9,245 nucleotides of DNA, taken from Pirellulales bacterium. GTDB lineage: Bacteria > Planctomycetota > Planctomycetia > Pirellulales > Thermoguttaceae. Both the position numbers and the translations under genes were made by a program. Below are positions 1-6,672 of this stretch, in pieces. How positions within the stretch are numbered: the first letter of the stretch is position 1; the number at the start of each line of letters is the position of its first letter. The stretch is from positions 1-9,245 of the forward strand of contig DAOWNK010000120.1 of assembly GCA_030642635.1 (NCBI GenBank). Direction: 5' to 3'. The notes under the pieces were generated by a model that was given only the letters and a program-made list of their open reading frames with translations, was not told where the DNA came from and ran no database searches.

Positions 1-125
1 GATTTACAGAAATCTACCGCCGTTGTCGGGTCAAAGATGTGTCACCAGAGGAAGCCAAAGAACTTCTTGCCGCCTGTTTTTCCTGTTGTGAAGAATTACT
101 CGACAAGGAACCGAACGGATATTGA
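1..125 (+). CDS. 3' end of an unknown protein (partial)
   Basis: The third plus-strand frame is open from the window edge to a TGA at 123-125 and gives the last 40 residues of a protein. The tail is charged and helical in character, with a segment reading SPEEAKELLAACFSCCEELL, which looks like real coding sequence rather than a shadow. It contains four cysteines, one as a CC pair. I do not recognise the family and the N-terminal part lies outside the window. It converges on the minus-strand HTH-like gene that ends at 153, with no clear terminator hairpin in the 27-nt gap between them. The opposite strand offers no better reading here. Confidence 0.5.
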   Translation, partial: FTEIYRRCRVKDVSPEEAKELLAACFSCCEELLDKEPNGY

Positions 126-152
126 CATAACATAGGTTGCTGTTTTTGGAGT

Positions 153-539
153 TCATATATCCAGCAGCCACTTTGCCCAAAAGTCGCGTTCTTTTTCGTT
201 GAGCTTATACGCCGCGACCATGCGCCGGAAAAGTCGGGTGGAAATGCCGTGTGCAGAAGATTTCAGCGTCGAGATTCGGTTGGGATGATACCCGACCTTT
301 TCGGCAAACTTCTTTGTGCTCCCGTATTCGAATTCCCAGATGAACTGTTCGAGATAGACGCCTGTGGTCGGTTGTGCGATGCTCTTTAGCAATTCCTCAG
401 ACTCTTCGGCAGAGAGGAATTCATCATTCTGGACAACATGCGCTGCCCCGTTCCTGCCGGGGATTAGGGTCAGGCATTTCCCTTCTCGCATGCCTTTTTC
501 AATCGTCTTGATCGATTTTGCTGAAAGTACGCTTGTCAT
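153..539 (-). CDS. Small HTH-like protein, possible antitoxin-type regulator
   Basis: A complete 128-residue cytoplasmic protein with no signal peptide or membrane segment. The start is supported by a strong Shine-Dalgarno-like AGGGGTGA just upstream of the ATG (543-550, minus strand). Residues 1-60 form a small domain I do not recognise. Residues about 74-113 (STKKFAEKVGYHPNRISTLK, then ISTRLFRRMVAAY) resemble a lambda-repressor/XRE-like helix-turn-helix: an alanine-containing first helix, a turn, and a polar recognition helix. The tail is rich in aromatic residues (FWAKWLL). Codons are visibly less GC-rich than in the lipid operon upstream, so it may be a later arrival. A short open frame ending 9 nt before its ATG could be the remnant of a partner gene, which would fit a toxin-antitoxin pair, but no intact toxin is visible. 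The HTH call is by eye and moderate. Confidence 0.65.
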   Translation of the reverse strand: MTSVLSAKSIKTIEKGMREGKCLTLIPGRNGAAHVVQNDEFLSAEESEELLKSIAQPTTGVYLEQFIWEFEYGSTKKFAEKVGYHPNRISTLKSSAHGISTRLFRRMVAAYKLNEKERDFWAKWLLDI

Positions 540-548
540 AATTCACCC

Positions 549-638
549 CTAATACTTATGTGGCGTCAACTCGATCGCTTCAATAACCAACTCATCATCG
601 AATACCCAGAAACATTGCAAAGCCGCAAGCGGCTTCAC
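549..638 (-). pseudogene. Short open tail upstream of the HTH-like gene: gene remnant or 29-aa ORF
   Basis: Between the fabI-like gene and the HTH-like gene a minus-strand frame ends at TAG (549-551). It reads ...FWVFDDELVIEAIELTPHKY, which looks like a genuine protein C-terminus and is unlike random translation. The frame can begin at a GTG (636-638) whose last two bases are the first two of the fabI-like TGA stop (GTGA overlap), giving 29 residues. About its first seven codons fall in or beside the AAGCCGC palindrome. Two readings are possible: a translationally coupled mini-gene, or the 3' end of an older gene cut off when the repeat or the lipid operon arrived. The second seems likelier because the repeat-encoded start (VKPLAAL) looks unrelated to the rest. 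The tail has no recognised family. Confidence 0.4.
620..635 (-). terminator. Palindrome at the 3' end of the fabI-like gene
   Basis: A perfect 16-nt palindrome, AAGCCGC-TT-GCGGCTT in gene sense, begins on the last base of the fabI-like TGA stop. The RNA would form a GC-rich stem closing a CUUG tetraloop. It is not followed by a long U run (only TTTGC), so it is a weak intrinsic terminator at best and may instead protect the mRNA 3' end. The same palindrome in the same gene-sense orientation follows the P5CDH gene at 8302-8319. Confidence 0.5.
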
Positions 639-1438
639 GACTCTCGCATTGCCCGGGCGATAAGCTCACTGTCGAAGTAATTTATCGACATCCCGGCGTC
701 TACAACAATCCGCTGGGCGTTTATGCCGCTTGAGCGCGGGCTGAGCAAAAACGCGGCGACCTGGGCGGCCTCGACCGTATCGACCGCACGCTTGCGAGGG
801 ATTACCTGCTCGGCGTAAAGATACGACTCCACGTAACCTGGTATGCCGGCAGAGGCCGAGGTTTTCAGCAACCCCGGCGCGACTGCGTTGAAACGAACCC
901 GCGAGAATTGGCTGAACGACTTCGCCAAAAACGCCAGCGACGAGTCCAACGCAGCCTTGATCGGGGCCATGTAGCCGTAGTTCTCGCTGGCCATACGCAC
1001 CGTCGAGATCGAGATCGTCACAACCGAGGCGTCCTCATCGAGCCGGTTCCTCATCGCGTTTGAGATAGCGATCAGCGAATAGCACGAGACGTCTACCGCC
1101 CGCAGAAACGCCTTCTTCGGCGTTTCGTGGAACGATTTTATGCCGTCGGAGTAGTCGGCAAACGCAATCGAGTGGACCATGCCGTGGAACCGCTCGGCGG
1201 CAGCGGCCAGTTCGTCGCGCAGCCGTGCGATTTGCTCTTCGTGCTCCACGTCGCATGTGTACACCTCCGCACCGGCGAGCAGTTTGGCGGTGTTTTGCTT
1301 CACCTCCTCGTCCCGGACGACGTAAACACATCGTGCGCCGGCCTCGGTCAGCACCCGGGCAATGTGCCACGCGACGCTCTTTCGGTTGGCTACGCCGAAG
1401 ATCAATATCGACTTATCGGTAAGTTGCAGGAAATCCAT
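635..1438 (-). CDS. fabI: FabI-type enoyl-[acyl-carrier-protein] reductase
   Basis: A complete 267-residue short-chain dehydrogenase/reductase of the enoyl-ACP reductase class, close to the usual 255-270 residues. It would reduce trans-2-enoyl-ACP with NAD(P)H in the cytosol. The nucleotide-binding start reads FGVANRKSVAWHIA (residues 14-27), with S21 in the conserved place. CDV at 62-64 and HSIAFA at 89-94 are typical of FabI. The catalytic pair is Y154 and K161, with the enoyl-reductase Y-x6-K spacing rather than the Y-x3-K of ketoreductases. The flexible substrate loop (about 193-212) and the C-terminal VDAGMSI segment are present. The tyrosine ten residues before the catalytic one in E. 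coli FabI is isoleucine here (I144); InhA has phenylalanine there, so activity is not excluded. It is the last gene of the operon, 175 nt after fabZ, behind a repeat pair and without an obvious Shine-Dalgarno. It may be pathway-specific or the cell's general enoyl reductase. Confidence 0.85.
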   Translation of the reverse strand: MDFLQLTDKSILIFGVANRKSVAWHIARVLTEAGARCVYVVRDEEVKQNTAKLLAGAEVYTCDVEHEEQIARLRDELAAAAERFHGMVHSIAFADYSDGIKSFHETPKKAFLRAVDVSCYSLIAISNAMRNRLDEDASVVTISISTVRMASENYGYMAPIKAALDSSLAFLAKSFSQFSRVRFNAVAPGLLKTSASAGIPGYVESYLYAEQVIPRKRAVDTVEAAQVAAFLLSPRSSGINAQRIVVDAGMSINYFDSELIARAMRES

Positions 1439-1498
1439 GGCTGGTTATTGGTTGTTTGAACTGAATTGCAAAATCGTCATTTGGCTGGTATGGTCAGC

Positions 1499-1527
1499 AA
1501 AAACGCCCCCGGACTGCGGTCCGGGGG
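1499..1527 (-). terminator. Hairpin plus U-tract between fabZ and fabI (attenuator-like)
   Basis: Read on the minus strand, a 9-bp GC stem (CCCCCGGAC with GTCCGGGGG, loop CGCA) at 1506-1527 is followed by CG and five Ts (1499-1503). This is a recognisable intrinsic-terminator shape, lying after fabZ and before fabI. It could lower fabI expression relative to upstream genes or end the transcript. The hairpin is one arm of the larger inverted repeat in this gap, so termination may be incidental. Confidence 0.5.
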
Positions 1528-1581
1528 TAAAATTGCGGCGACTGGTACGCATTTTCCCCGGGACCGCAGTCCCGGGGCGTT
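1502..1581 (+). repeat. Inverted pair of self-palindromic repeats (REP/BIME-like)
   Basis: Two arms of about 31 nt (1502-1533 and 1551-1581) are near-perfect inverted copies separated by 17 nt. Each arm is itself a hairpin: CCCCCGGAC/GTCCGGGGG with loop TGCG, and CCCCGGGAC/GTCCCGGGG with loop CGCA. The two loops are complementary, as expected for inverted copies. Each hairpin is flanked by AACG on the outside and AAAAT on the inside, so the repeat unit extends beyond the stem. This is the architecture of paired REP sequences mobilised by RAYT (Y1) transposases; no such transposase lies in the window. Confidence 0.8.
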
Positions 1582-1613
1582 GGGCTATATGAAATTGCAA
1601 ACTACTGATATTA

Positions 1614-2035
1614 CTACATCGCCGCCGCCGTACAAGCGAACTCGAACCGCACGGCCACTTTGCCTTCCACGGTCACCTTGGCCTTCAAAAAAAACGCATC
1701 GGCCAGCCGCTCGGTCAACTCGACCTCCATGCGGATCGTCTCACCGGGCCGAACGATCCGCTTGAACCGCACGTTGTTCATTCTTGTGGCCACCGGCGCC
1801 TTGCCGTCGGTGTTAGAAAGGTGTTTCTTCAGCAGCACGGCCCCGCACTGCATAGCGGCCTCGCACAACAGCACGCCGGGCACCAACGGAAAATCGGGAT
1901 AGTGACCCGCAAAAAAGTCCTCCTTGCCGGTAAACGTCTTCGTGCAGACGATCCGCGAGTCGGTCTGCTCGACGATTTCGTCTACAAGCAGGAACGGCGG
2001 CCGGTGCGGAATTGCATCGTAAATTTCTTTCAGGC

Positions 2036-2039
<4 letters not shown>
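1614..2039 (-). CDS. fabZ: FabZ-type 3-hydroxyacyl-[acyl-carrier-protein] dehydratase
   Basis: A complete 141-residue hot-dog-fold protein of typical FabZ length. It dehydrates 3-hydroxyacyl-ACP to trans-2-enoyl-ACP. The N-terminus carries the family motif IPHRPPFLLVDEI (10-22). The active-site helix region reads DFFAGHYPDFPLVPGVLLCE (41-60), giving catalytic H46 and E60 as in FabZ. The usual EAMAQ after the glutamate is EAAMQ here. The start is firm: its ATG overlaps the stop of the preceding oxidoreductase gene as ATGA (2036-2039), implying translational coupling. The usual FabZ neighbours of a housekeeping locus (lpxD, lpxA, lpxC) are absent, so this copy probably serves the operon's own acyl chain. 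FabZ can also isomerise or act on long or unsaturated chains in some systems, but the sequence does not tell which. Confidence 0.9.
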
Positions 2040-3466
<1,427 letters not shown>

Positions 3467-3467
3467 A

Positions 3468-4844
3468 TTACATTTTCAACAGATACCGATTCGCAACACC
3501 GATCCCGCTGATGCTGGTCCCGATGATACCGACGAACCCCTGGTCGGTGCCGCATATATAGAGATTTTTCAGGTGCGTTGTGCCGTCGTAGCGTTTTTTG
3601 GCGGTTCCATAGACCGCACCGCTGTGATGGCCCGTATAGCGGCGGATCGTCGTCGGGGTGAACATGTCGGTGTCGATTACCGAATCGCGGAAGTCCGGCA
3701 CGAATCGCACGGCCGAGGCGACCAGGTTGTCGTACCAGTGGAGCTTGGCTCGGCGATACGCCTCGCTGTCCAGTTTGGCCCAGCGGTCGAAGTTGGCAAG
3801 CGACGTAATACGAACCACTCCGTCTGCAAGCGGTTGGCCGTAGACGAAATTGTTCGGCGAGCAGATCACTCCGCTGCGCACGTCGGCCGGTTCGTTAGGC
3901 TTTTCGTAATGGAACTCGTCCGAATCGTTGTAGAAGACGATGGTCCGATCATGTCCGAGCGAGCACGGCTGTACGTCGAGCACCGAGATCGACTCGACGA
4001 ACGAAAGCCGGCCGACTTCCGGCGACTCGACGTTCGGACAGTCGTCGCACAGTCGCAAGGTCTCCGGCAATCCGGCCGACGAGAGGACTCGTCTGGCCTG
4101 CAATTCGCTGCCGTTGGCCAGCACGACTTTCTCGACGGCGCCGTCTTTCACCGCGATCCGGTCCACCCCGGCACGCAGCCGTAACTCGCCGCCGAGTTCC
4201 TTGAACTTGCGGATCAGCAGTTTCAGTATCAACCGCACTCCGTCAAGCGGTCGGGCAAGGCCCTCCAGGAAAATCGACCGGAACATAATGCTGAACTGGC
4301 CGAAGTCCATGTCGTGCTCTTTAGAACCGCCGTAAAACAACAGCGGACAGAAGATCATCTCCATGAGCAACCGATCTTTGATAAAACTGCCGACCACCTC
4401 CCGGGCAGACCGGCCGGTGTCGCCCGTACCGAGTTGATCGTAGTCCGTCAGTTCGGCCACCAGCCGCCGGAGGTTGTCCTTTTGCTTAGGAAATTTCTGT
4501 GCGACCTCCGAAACCAGCAATTCAAAATCGTTGGAAAACTTCAGCTCCACGTCCGGAAATGCAATCGACGAGCCAACCTGCGGGGCAAGCGACCATTCGT
4601 CCCAGGCCAATCGCAATTGCCGCAGCAGCTTGGCGAGCGGGCCGCGCCGGGCGCCCTTGGGTGTGTAGTTGGTCACGGCGTGCAACCCGACGTCGTAGTC
4701 GCGGCCGCGGTGGCGATAGAACGAGTTCAGCCCGCCGATCGCGCTGTGACGTTCGAGTATGCAGACGCGTTTGTCGAAGTGCGCCAGCCGAATACCGGCC
4801 GCCAGCCCCGACATGCCCGCACCAATGATGATCGTATCGTACAT
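3468..4844 (-). CDS. CrtI/CrtISO-type FAD-dependent oxidoreductase 2 (phytoene-desaturase-like)
   Basis: A complete 458-residue flavoprotein related to, but clearly different from, its downstream neighbour. The FAD-binding start is TIIIGAGMSGLAAGIRLA (4-21), with glycines 8, 10 and 13 and E31 at the end of the second strand, then GGLNSFY and YDVGLHAVTNY. The C-terminal FAD segment reads LYICGTDQGFVGIIGTSISG (428-447), matching the family's position but not the GWLGAVNYG form of the first copy. The second oxidoreductase also has a long middle region with few shared residues, so the pair is probably an old divergence with separate substrates or steps, not a recent duplication. It follows the ACP gene after a 76-nt gap occupied by a repeat pair and has no clear Shine-Dalgarno. 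It probably acts on the product or intermediate of the ketosynthase/ACP line; carotenoid metabolism remains possible. Confidence 0.85.
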   Translation of the reverse strand: MYDTIIIGAGMSGLAAGIRLAHFDKRVCILERHSAIGGLNSFYRHRGRDYDVGLHAVTNYTPKGARRGPLAKLLRQLRLAWDEWSLAPQVGSSIAFPDVELKFSNDFELLVSEVAQKFPKQKDNLRRLVAELTDYDQLGTGDTGRSAREVVGSFIKDRLLMEMIFCPLLFYGGSKEHDMDFGQFSIMFRSIFLEGLARPLDGVRLILKLLIRKFKELGGELRLRAGVDRIAVKDGAVEKVVLANGSELQARRVLSSAGLPETLRLCDDCPNVESPEVGRLSFVESISVLDVQPCSLGHDRTIVFYNDSDEFHYEKPNEPADVRSGVICSPNNFVYGQPLADGVVRITSLANFDRWAKLDSEAYRRAKLHWYDNLVASAVRFVPDFRDSVIDTDMFTPTTIRRYTGHHSGAVYGTAKKRYDGTTHLKNLYICGTDQGFVGIIGTSISGIGVANRYLLKM

Positions 4845-4852
4845 GTGCTTTT

Positions 4853-4924
4853 GTAGGGTGCGTTCAACGCACCATTGGTGTTAATGACGGCCGACCACGA
4901 CGTGGTGCGTTGCACGCACCCTAC
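4853..4924 (+). repeat. Inverted repeat pair overlapping the ACP stop codon
   Basis: Two 22-nt arms (4853-4874 and 4903-4924) match as inverted copies at 21 of 22 positions, 28 nt apart. Each arm is a hairpin: GGTGCG/CGCACC around TTCAA in the left arm and GGTGCGT/ACGCACC around TGC in the right. The outer end of the right arm carries CTAC, so the minus-strand TAG that ends the ACP gene (4921-4923) belongs to the repeat. There is no U-run after either hairpin on the minus strand, so mRNA stabilisation upstream is as likely as termination. Confidence 0.8.
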
Positions 4925-5175
4925 TCTACGTCCTTCATCAGCGGTTCAAGGTACTTTACCGTACTACCCATGCTGGCCAACTCGGTATATTCTTCTTCCG
5001 GTATCTGGATGCGGTATCGCTTGCGCAGCTCCATAACGATATCGAGAAAATCCATGCTGTCCAGTTCGAGTTGGTCGCGGAATGTGACGTCGTCTTTCAA
5101 GTCGCTCAGGTCCTCATCCGGTGCGATGTCGGCGAGTATATCGAGTACAGCTTTCCTGATTTCGGCAGTAGTCAT
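4921..5175 (-). CDS. Acyl carrier protein (discrete, operon-specific)
   Basis: A complete 84-residue acidic four-helix carrier protein. The phosphopantetheine attachment serine is S40 in LELDSMDFLDIVMELRKRY, where DSM replaces the DSL of housekeeping AcpP. The later IPEEEY segment followed by LASMGSTVKYL fits a subfamily of carrier proteins seen beside dedicated ketosynthases and oxidases rather than in the fabD-fabG-acpP-fabF core. The start has a Shine-Dalgarno GGAG (5185-5188) 9 nt before the ATG. It sits 16 nt after the ketosynthase stop, so the two are almost surely cotranscribed partners. It would carry the growing chain as a thioester past the ketosynthase, dehydratase and reductase. 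The stop codon lies inside a palindromic repeat, so the C-terminal few residues may differ from relatives lacking the repeat. Confidence 0.9.
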   Translation of the reverse strand: MTTAEIRKAVLDILADIAPDEDLSDLKDDVTFRDQLELDSMDFLDIVMELRKRYRIQIPEEEYTELASMGSTVKYLEPLMKDVE

Positions 5176-5191
5176 GCTACGTTTCTCCGTT

Positions 5192-6436
5192 TTATATCCT
5201 TCTTACAACGACCACCGAGTTGATGCCCAACATCCCGAAGGAGTTGTTCAGTATGACGTTGACGTTGCCCAGTTCTTTCGGCTGGTTGATAACAAGCCCC
5301 GGCAATTCACACTCCGGGTCTAGGTTGTCCAGATTGATCGTTGGGTGGCATACGCCGTCGCGGAGCGCCCCGAAGTTGCCGGCCAACTCCAGCGCACCGG
5401 CCGCGCCCATTGCATGGCCGATAAAACTCTTCGTGTTGTTCATCGCAGTGTGTCCGGCGCCGTCCCAAATCTGCCGCAGTGCCTTGCACTCCTGCGTATC
5501 GCCGGTGGTCGTGCCGGTGGCGTGCGTGCTTACGATGTCGATATCGTCCGGGTCCAACTCGGCACGTTTCAGCGCCAGCCGGATGCACTCGGCCTGCCGG
5601 TCGGGATCCGGGTTGACGAAATCTGTGGCGTCGCTGTTCATGGCGTAACCGATGATCTCGCCGTAGATGTTTGCGTCTCGGCCCATGGCGTCGCTCAGTC
5701 GCTCCAGCACCATCATGCAGCCGCCCTCCGCCACGACGATCCCGTTGCGCTGGGCGTCGAACGGTCTGGACGCCTTGGTCGGATCGTCGTGCTTCGCCAG
5801 GGCGCCTTGGCTGTTGAAGCTGGCGAAGATACCGAACGAGTGTATGCTCTCCGACACGCCGCCGCACAGCGCCACGTCGCACTCGCCCAGCCGCAACATT
5901 TGCACGCCCTGGATCAGACCCGCATTGCCGGCCGCGCAGGCGGCGCCAAGCGTATAGTGCGGGCCGGTGATCTTCAGGTTAAGCGATATCTCGCCGGCAG
6001 GGTTGTTCGCCACCGTGCGTGGATTGTGGTGGTGCGACCAGAACTGCGTGTCGTAGTTGTAGCCGCTGATCTGGAAAATCTCGTTCTCGGTCTCAACGTT
6101 GCCGTGTTCGGTAACGCCGACGTATATGCCGACGTTCGCCTTATCGACGTTTTGCCAGTCCAGGCCCGAGTCGGCGATCGCTTCGTGCGAGCAGAATATA
6201 CCGATGCCGCCGGCCCGGGTGCCGCGCCGGACCTCTTTGCGCTTCTGGTATCGCAATTCGTCGAAATTGCAAACCCCGGCCACGGTCTTGCCGAAGTATC
6301 GGGTTTCGTATTCGATAACACCGCTGCGGCCGTCCAGCAAACTTTGGCGAAATTCGGCCAGGGAGTTCCCGTTCGGCGCGGTCAAACCCACACCGGTAAT
6401 GACGATTCGTTGTTGATCCGTCCGCCGGACAATCAT
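5192..6436 (-). CDS. FabF-type beta-ketoacyl-ACP synthase with unusual pocket residues
   Basis: A complete 414-residue thiolase-fold condensing enzyme, the usual KAS II length. The Cys-His-His triad is present: C167 (GAACAAG), H305 (STHATGTTTGD) and H341 (SFIGHAMGAAG), with K336 also conserved. It would condense an acyl chain with malonyl-ACP. The intact cysteine argues against a chain-length-factor role. Two places differ from ordinary FabF: SPFFVP-like residues before the active site are SHHHNP (134-139), and the C-terminal gating loop GFGGTN is GMLGIN (401-406). The start at 6436 is chosen because IVITGVGLTAPNG then begins at residue 11, as in the family. An in-frame ATG 45 codons upstream would add an arginine-rich stretch read through palindromic intergenic DNA. 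No clear Shine-Dalgarno is seen. It heads the operon, 16 nt before the ACP gene. Confidence 0.88.
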   Translation of the reverse strand: MIVRRTDQQRIVITGVGLTAPNGNSLAEFRQSLLDGRSGVIEYETRYFGKTVAGVCNFDELRYQKRKEVRRGTRAGGIGIFCSHEAIADSGLDWQNVDKANVGIYVGVTEHGNVETENEIFQISGYNYDTQFWSHHHNPRTVANNPAGEISLNLKITGPHYTLGAACAAGNAGLIQGVQMLRLGECDVALCGGVSESIHSFGIFASFNSQGALAKHDDPTKASRPFDAQRNGIVVAEGGCMMVLERLSDAMGRDANIYGEIIGYAMNSDATDFVNPDPDRQAECIRLALKRAELDPDDIDIVSTHATGTTTGDTQECKALRQIWDGAGHTAMNNTKSFIGHAMGAAGALELAGNFGALRDGVCHPTINLDNLDPECELPGLVINQPKELGNVNVILNNSFGMLGINSVVVVRRI

Positions 6437-6474
6437 GGCAATGTACTTGATACGTCTAAAAACAGAAACATGTA

Positions 6475-6503
6475 AGACTACCCGTTTACGCGGTAATTGA
6501 CAA
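6475..6503 (-). promoter_or_regulatory. Possible promoter of the lipid operon
   Basis: On the minus strand TTGTCA (6498-6503, five of six to the -35 consensus) is followed after 17 nt by TAGTCT (6475-6480, a weak -10). Initiation would fall near 6468, leaving a leader of about 30 nt before the ketosynthase ATG. The -10 match is poor, so this is tentative. Confidence 0.3.
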
Positions 6504-6544
6504 GCGGACTTGGGGCGACCCCCCGGAGTGCGGGCATGTGTTTT

Positions 6545-6590
6545 GCCCCGGCGTCCACGCCTGGAAATCACGCCGCGTAGACGCGGCGGC
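6545..6590 (+). repeat. Palindromic repeat in the divergent intergenic region
   Basis: A perfect 18-nt palindrome, CGCCGCGT-AG-ACGCGGCG (6571-6588), lies next to a second, imperfect hairpin with the stem GGCGT/ACGCC (6550-6561) and a possible CC/GG extension. Both have the core GCGT-NN-ACGC, so they may be one intact and one decayed copy of the same unit. They separate the operon's likely promoter from the P5CDH promoter. Reading this DNA as protein gives only an arginine-rich extension of the ketosynthase, which was rejected. Confidence 0.6.
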
Positions 6591-6604
6591 TAAACATTGT
6601 CTGG

Positions 6605-6634
6605 TTGACAGTGCAAAACGACCTGGAATAGAAT
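6605..6634 (+). promoter_or_regulatory. Sigma70-like promoter of the P5CDH gene
   Basis: TTGACA (6605-6610, perfect -35) and TAGAAT (6629-6634, five of six for the -10) are separated by 18 nt. Transcription would start near 6641, giving a leader of about 32 nt with the Shine-Dalgarno GGGAG (6663-6667) 5 nt before the ATG. This is the clearest promoter in the window. No operator-like site beyond the neighbouring palindrome is apparent. Confidence 0.65.
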
Positions 6635-6672
6635 GACACGGCGTAAAACACCAATCCTACACGGGAGTTCAC

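Noticed and set aside
1502..1581. CRISPR array or insertion-sequence ends
   Set aside because: Only two inverted arms are present, with no direct repeats with regular spacers, no transposase and no target-site duplication. A REP-like pair explains the structure better.
5345..6475. Long plus-strand open frame (376 codons) opposite the ketosynthase
   Set aside because: It is the antisense shadow of a gene with complete catalytic motifs; GC-rich third positions commonly keep such frames open. No family features or ribosome binding site were seen.
6437..6571. N-terminal extension of the ketosynthase to an upstream in-frame ATG (459 residues)
   Set aside because: The extra 45 codons are arginine-rich, read through the palindromic intergenic region and the candidate promoter, and have no counterpart in FabF enzymes. 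The ATG at 6436 gives the family's normal start.
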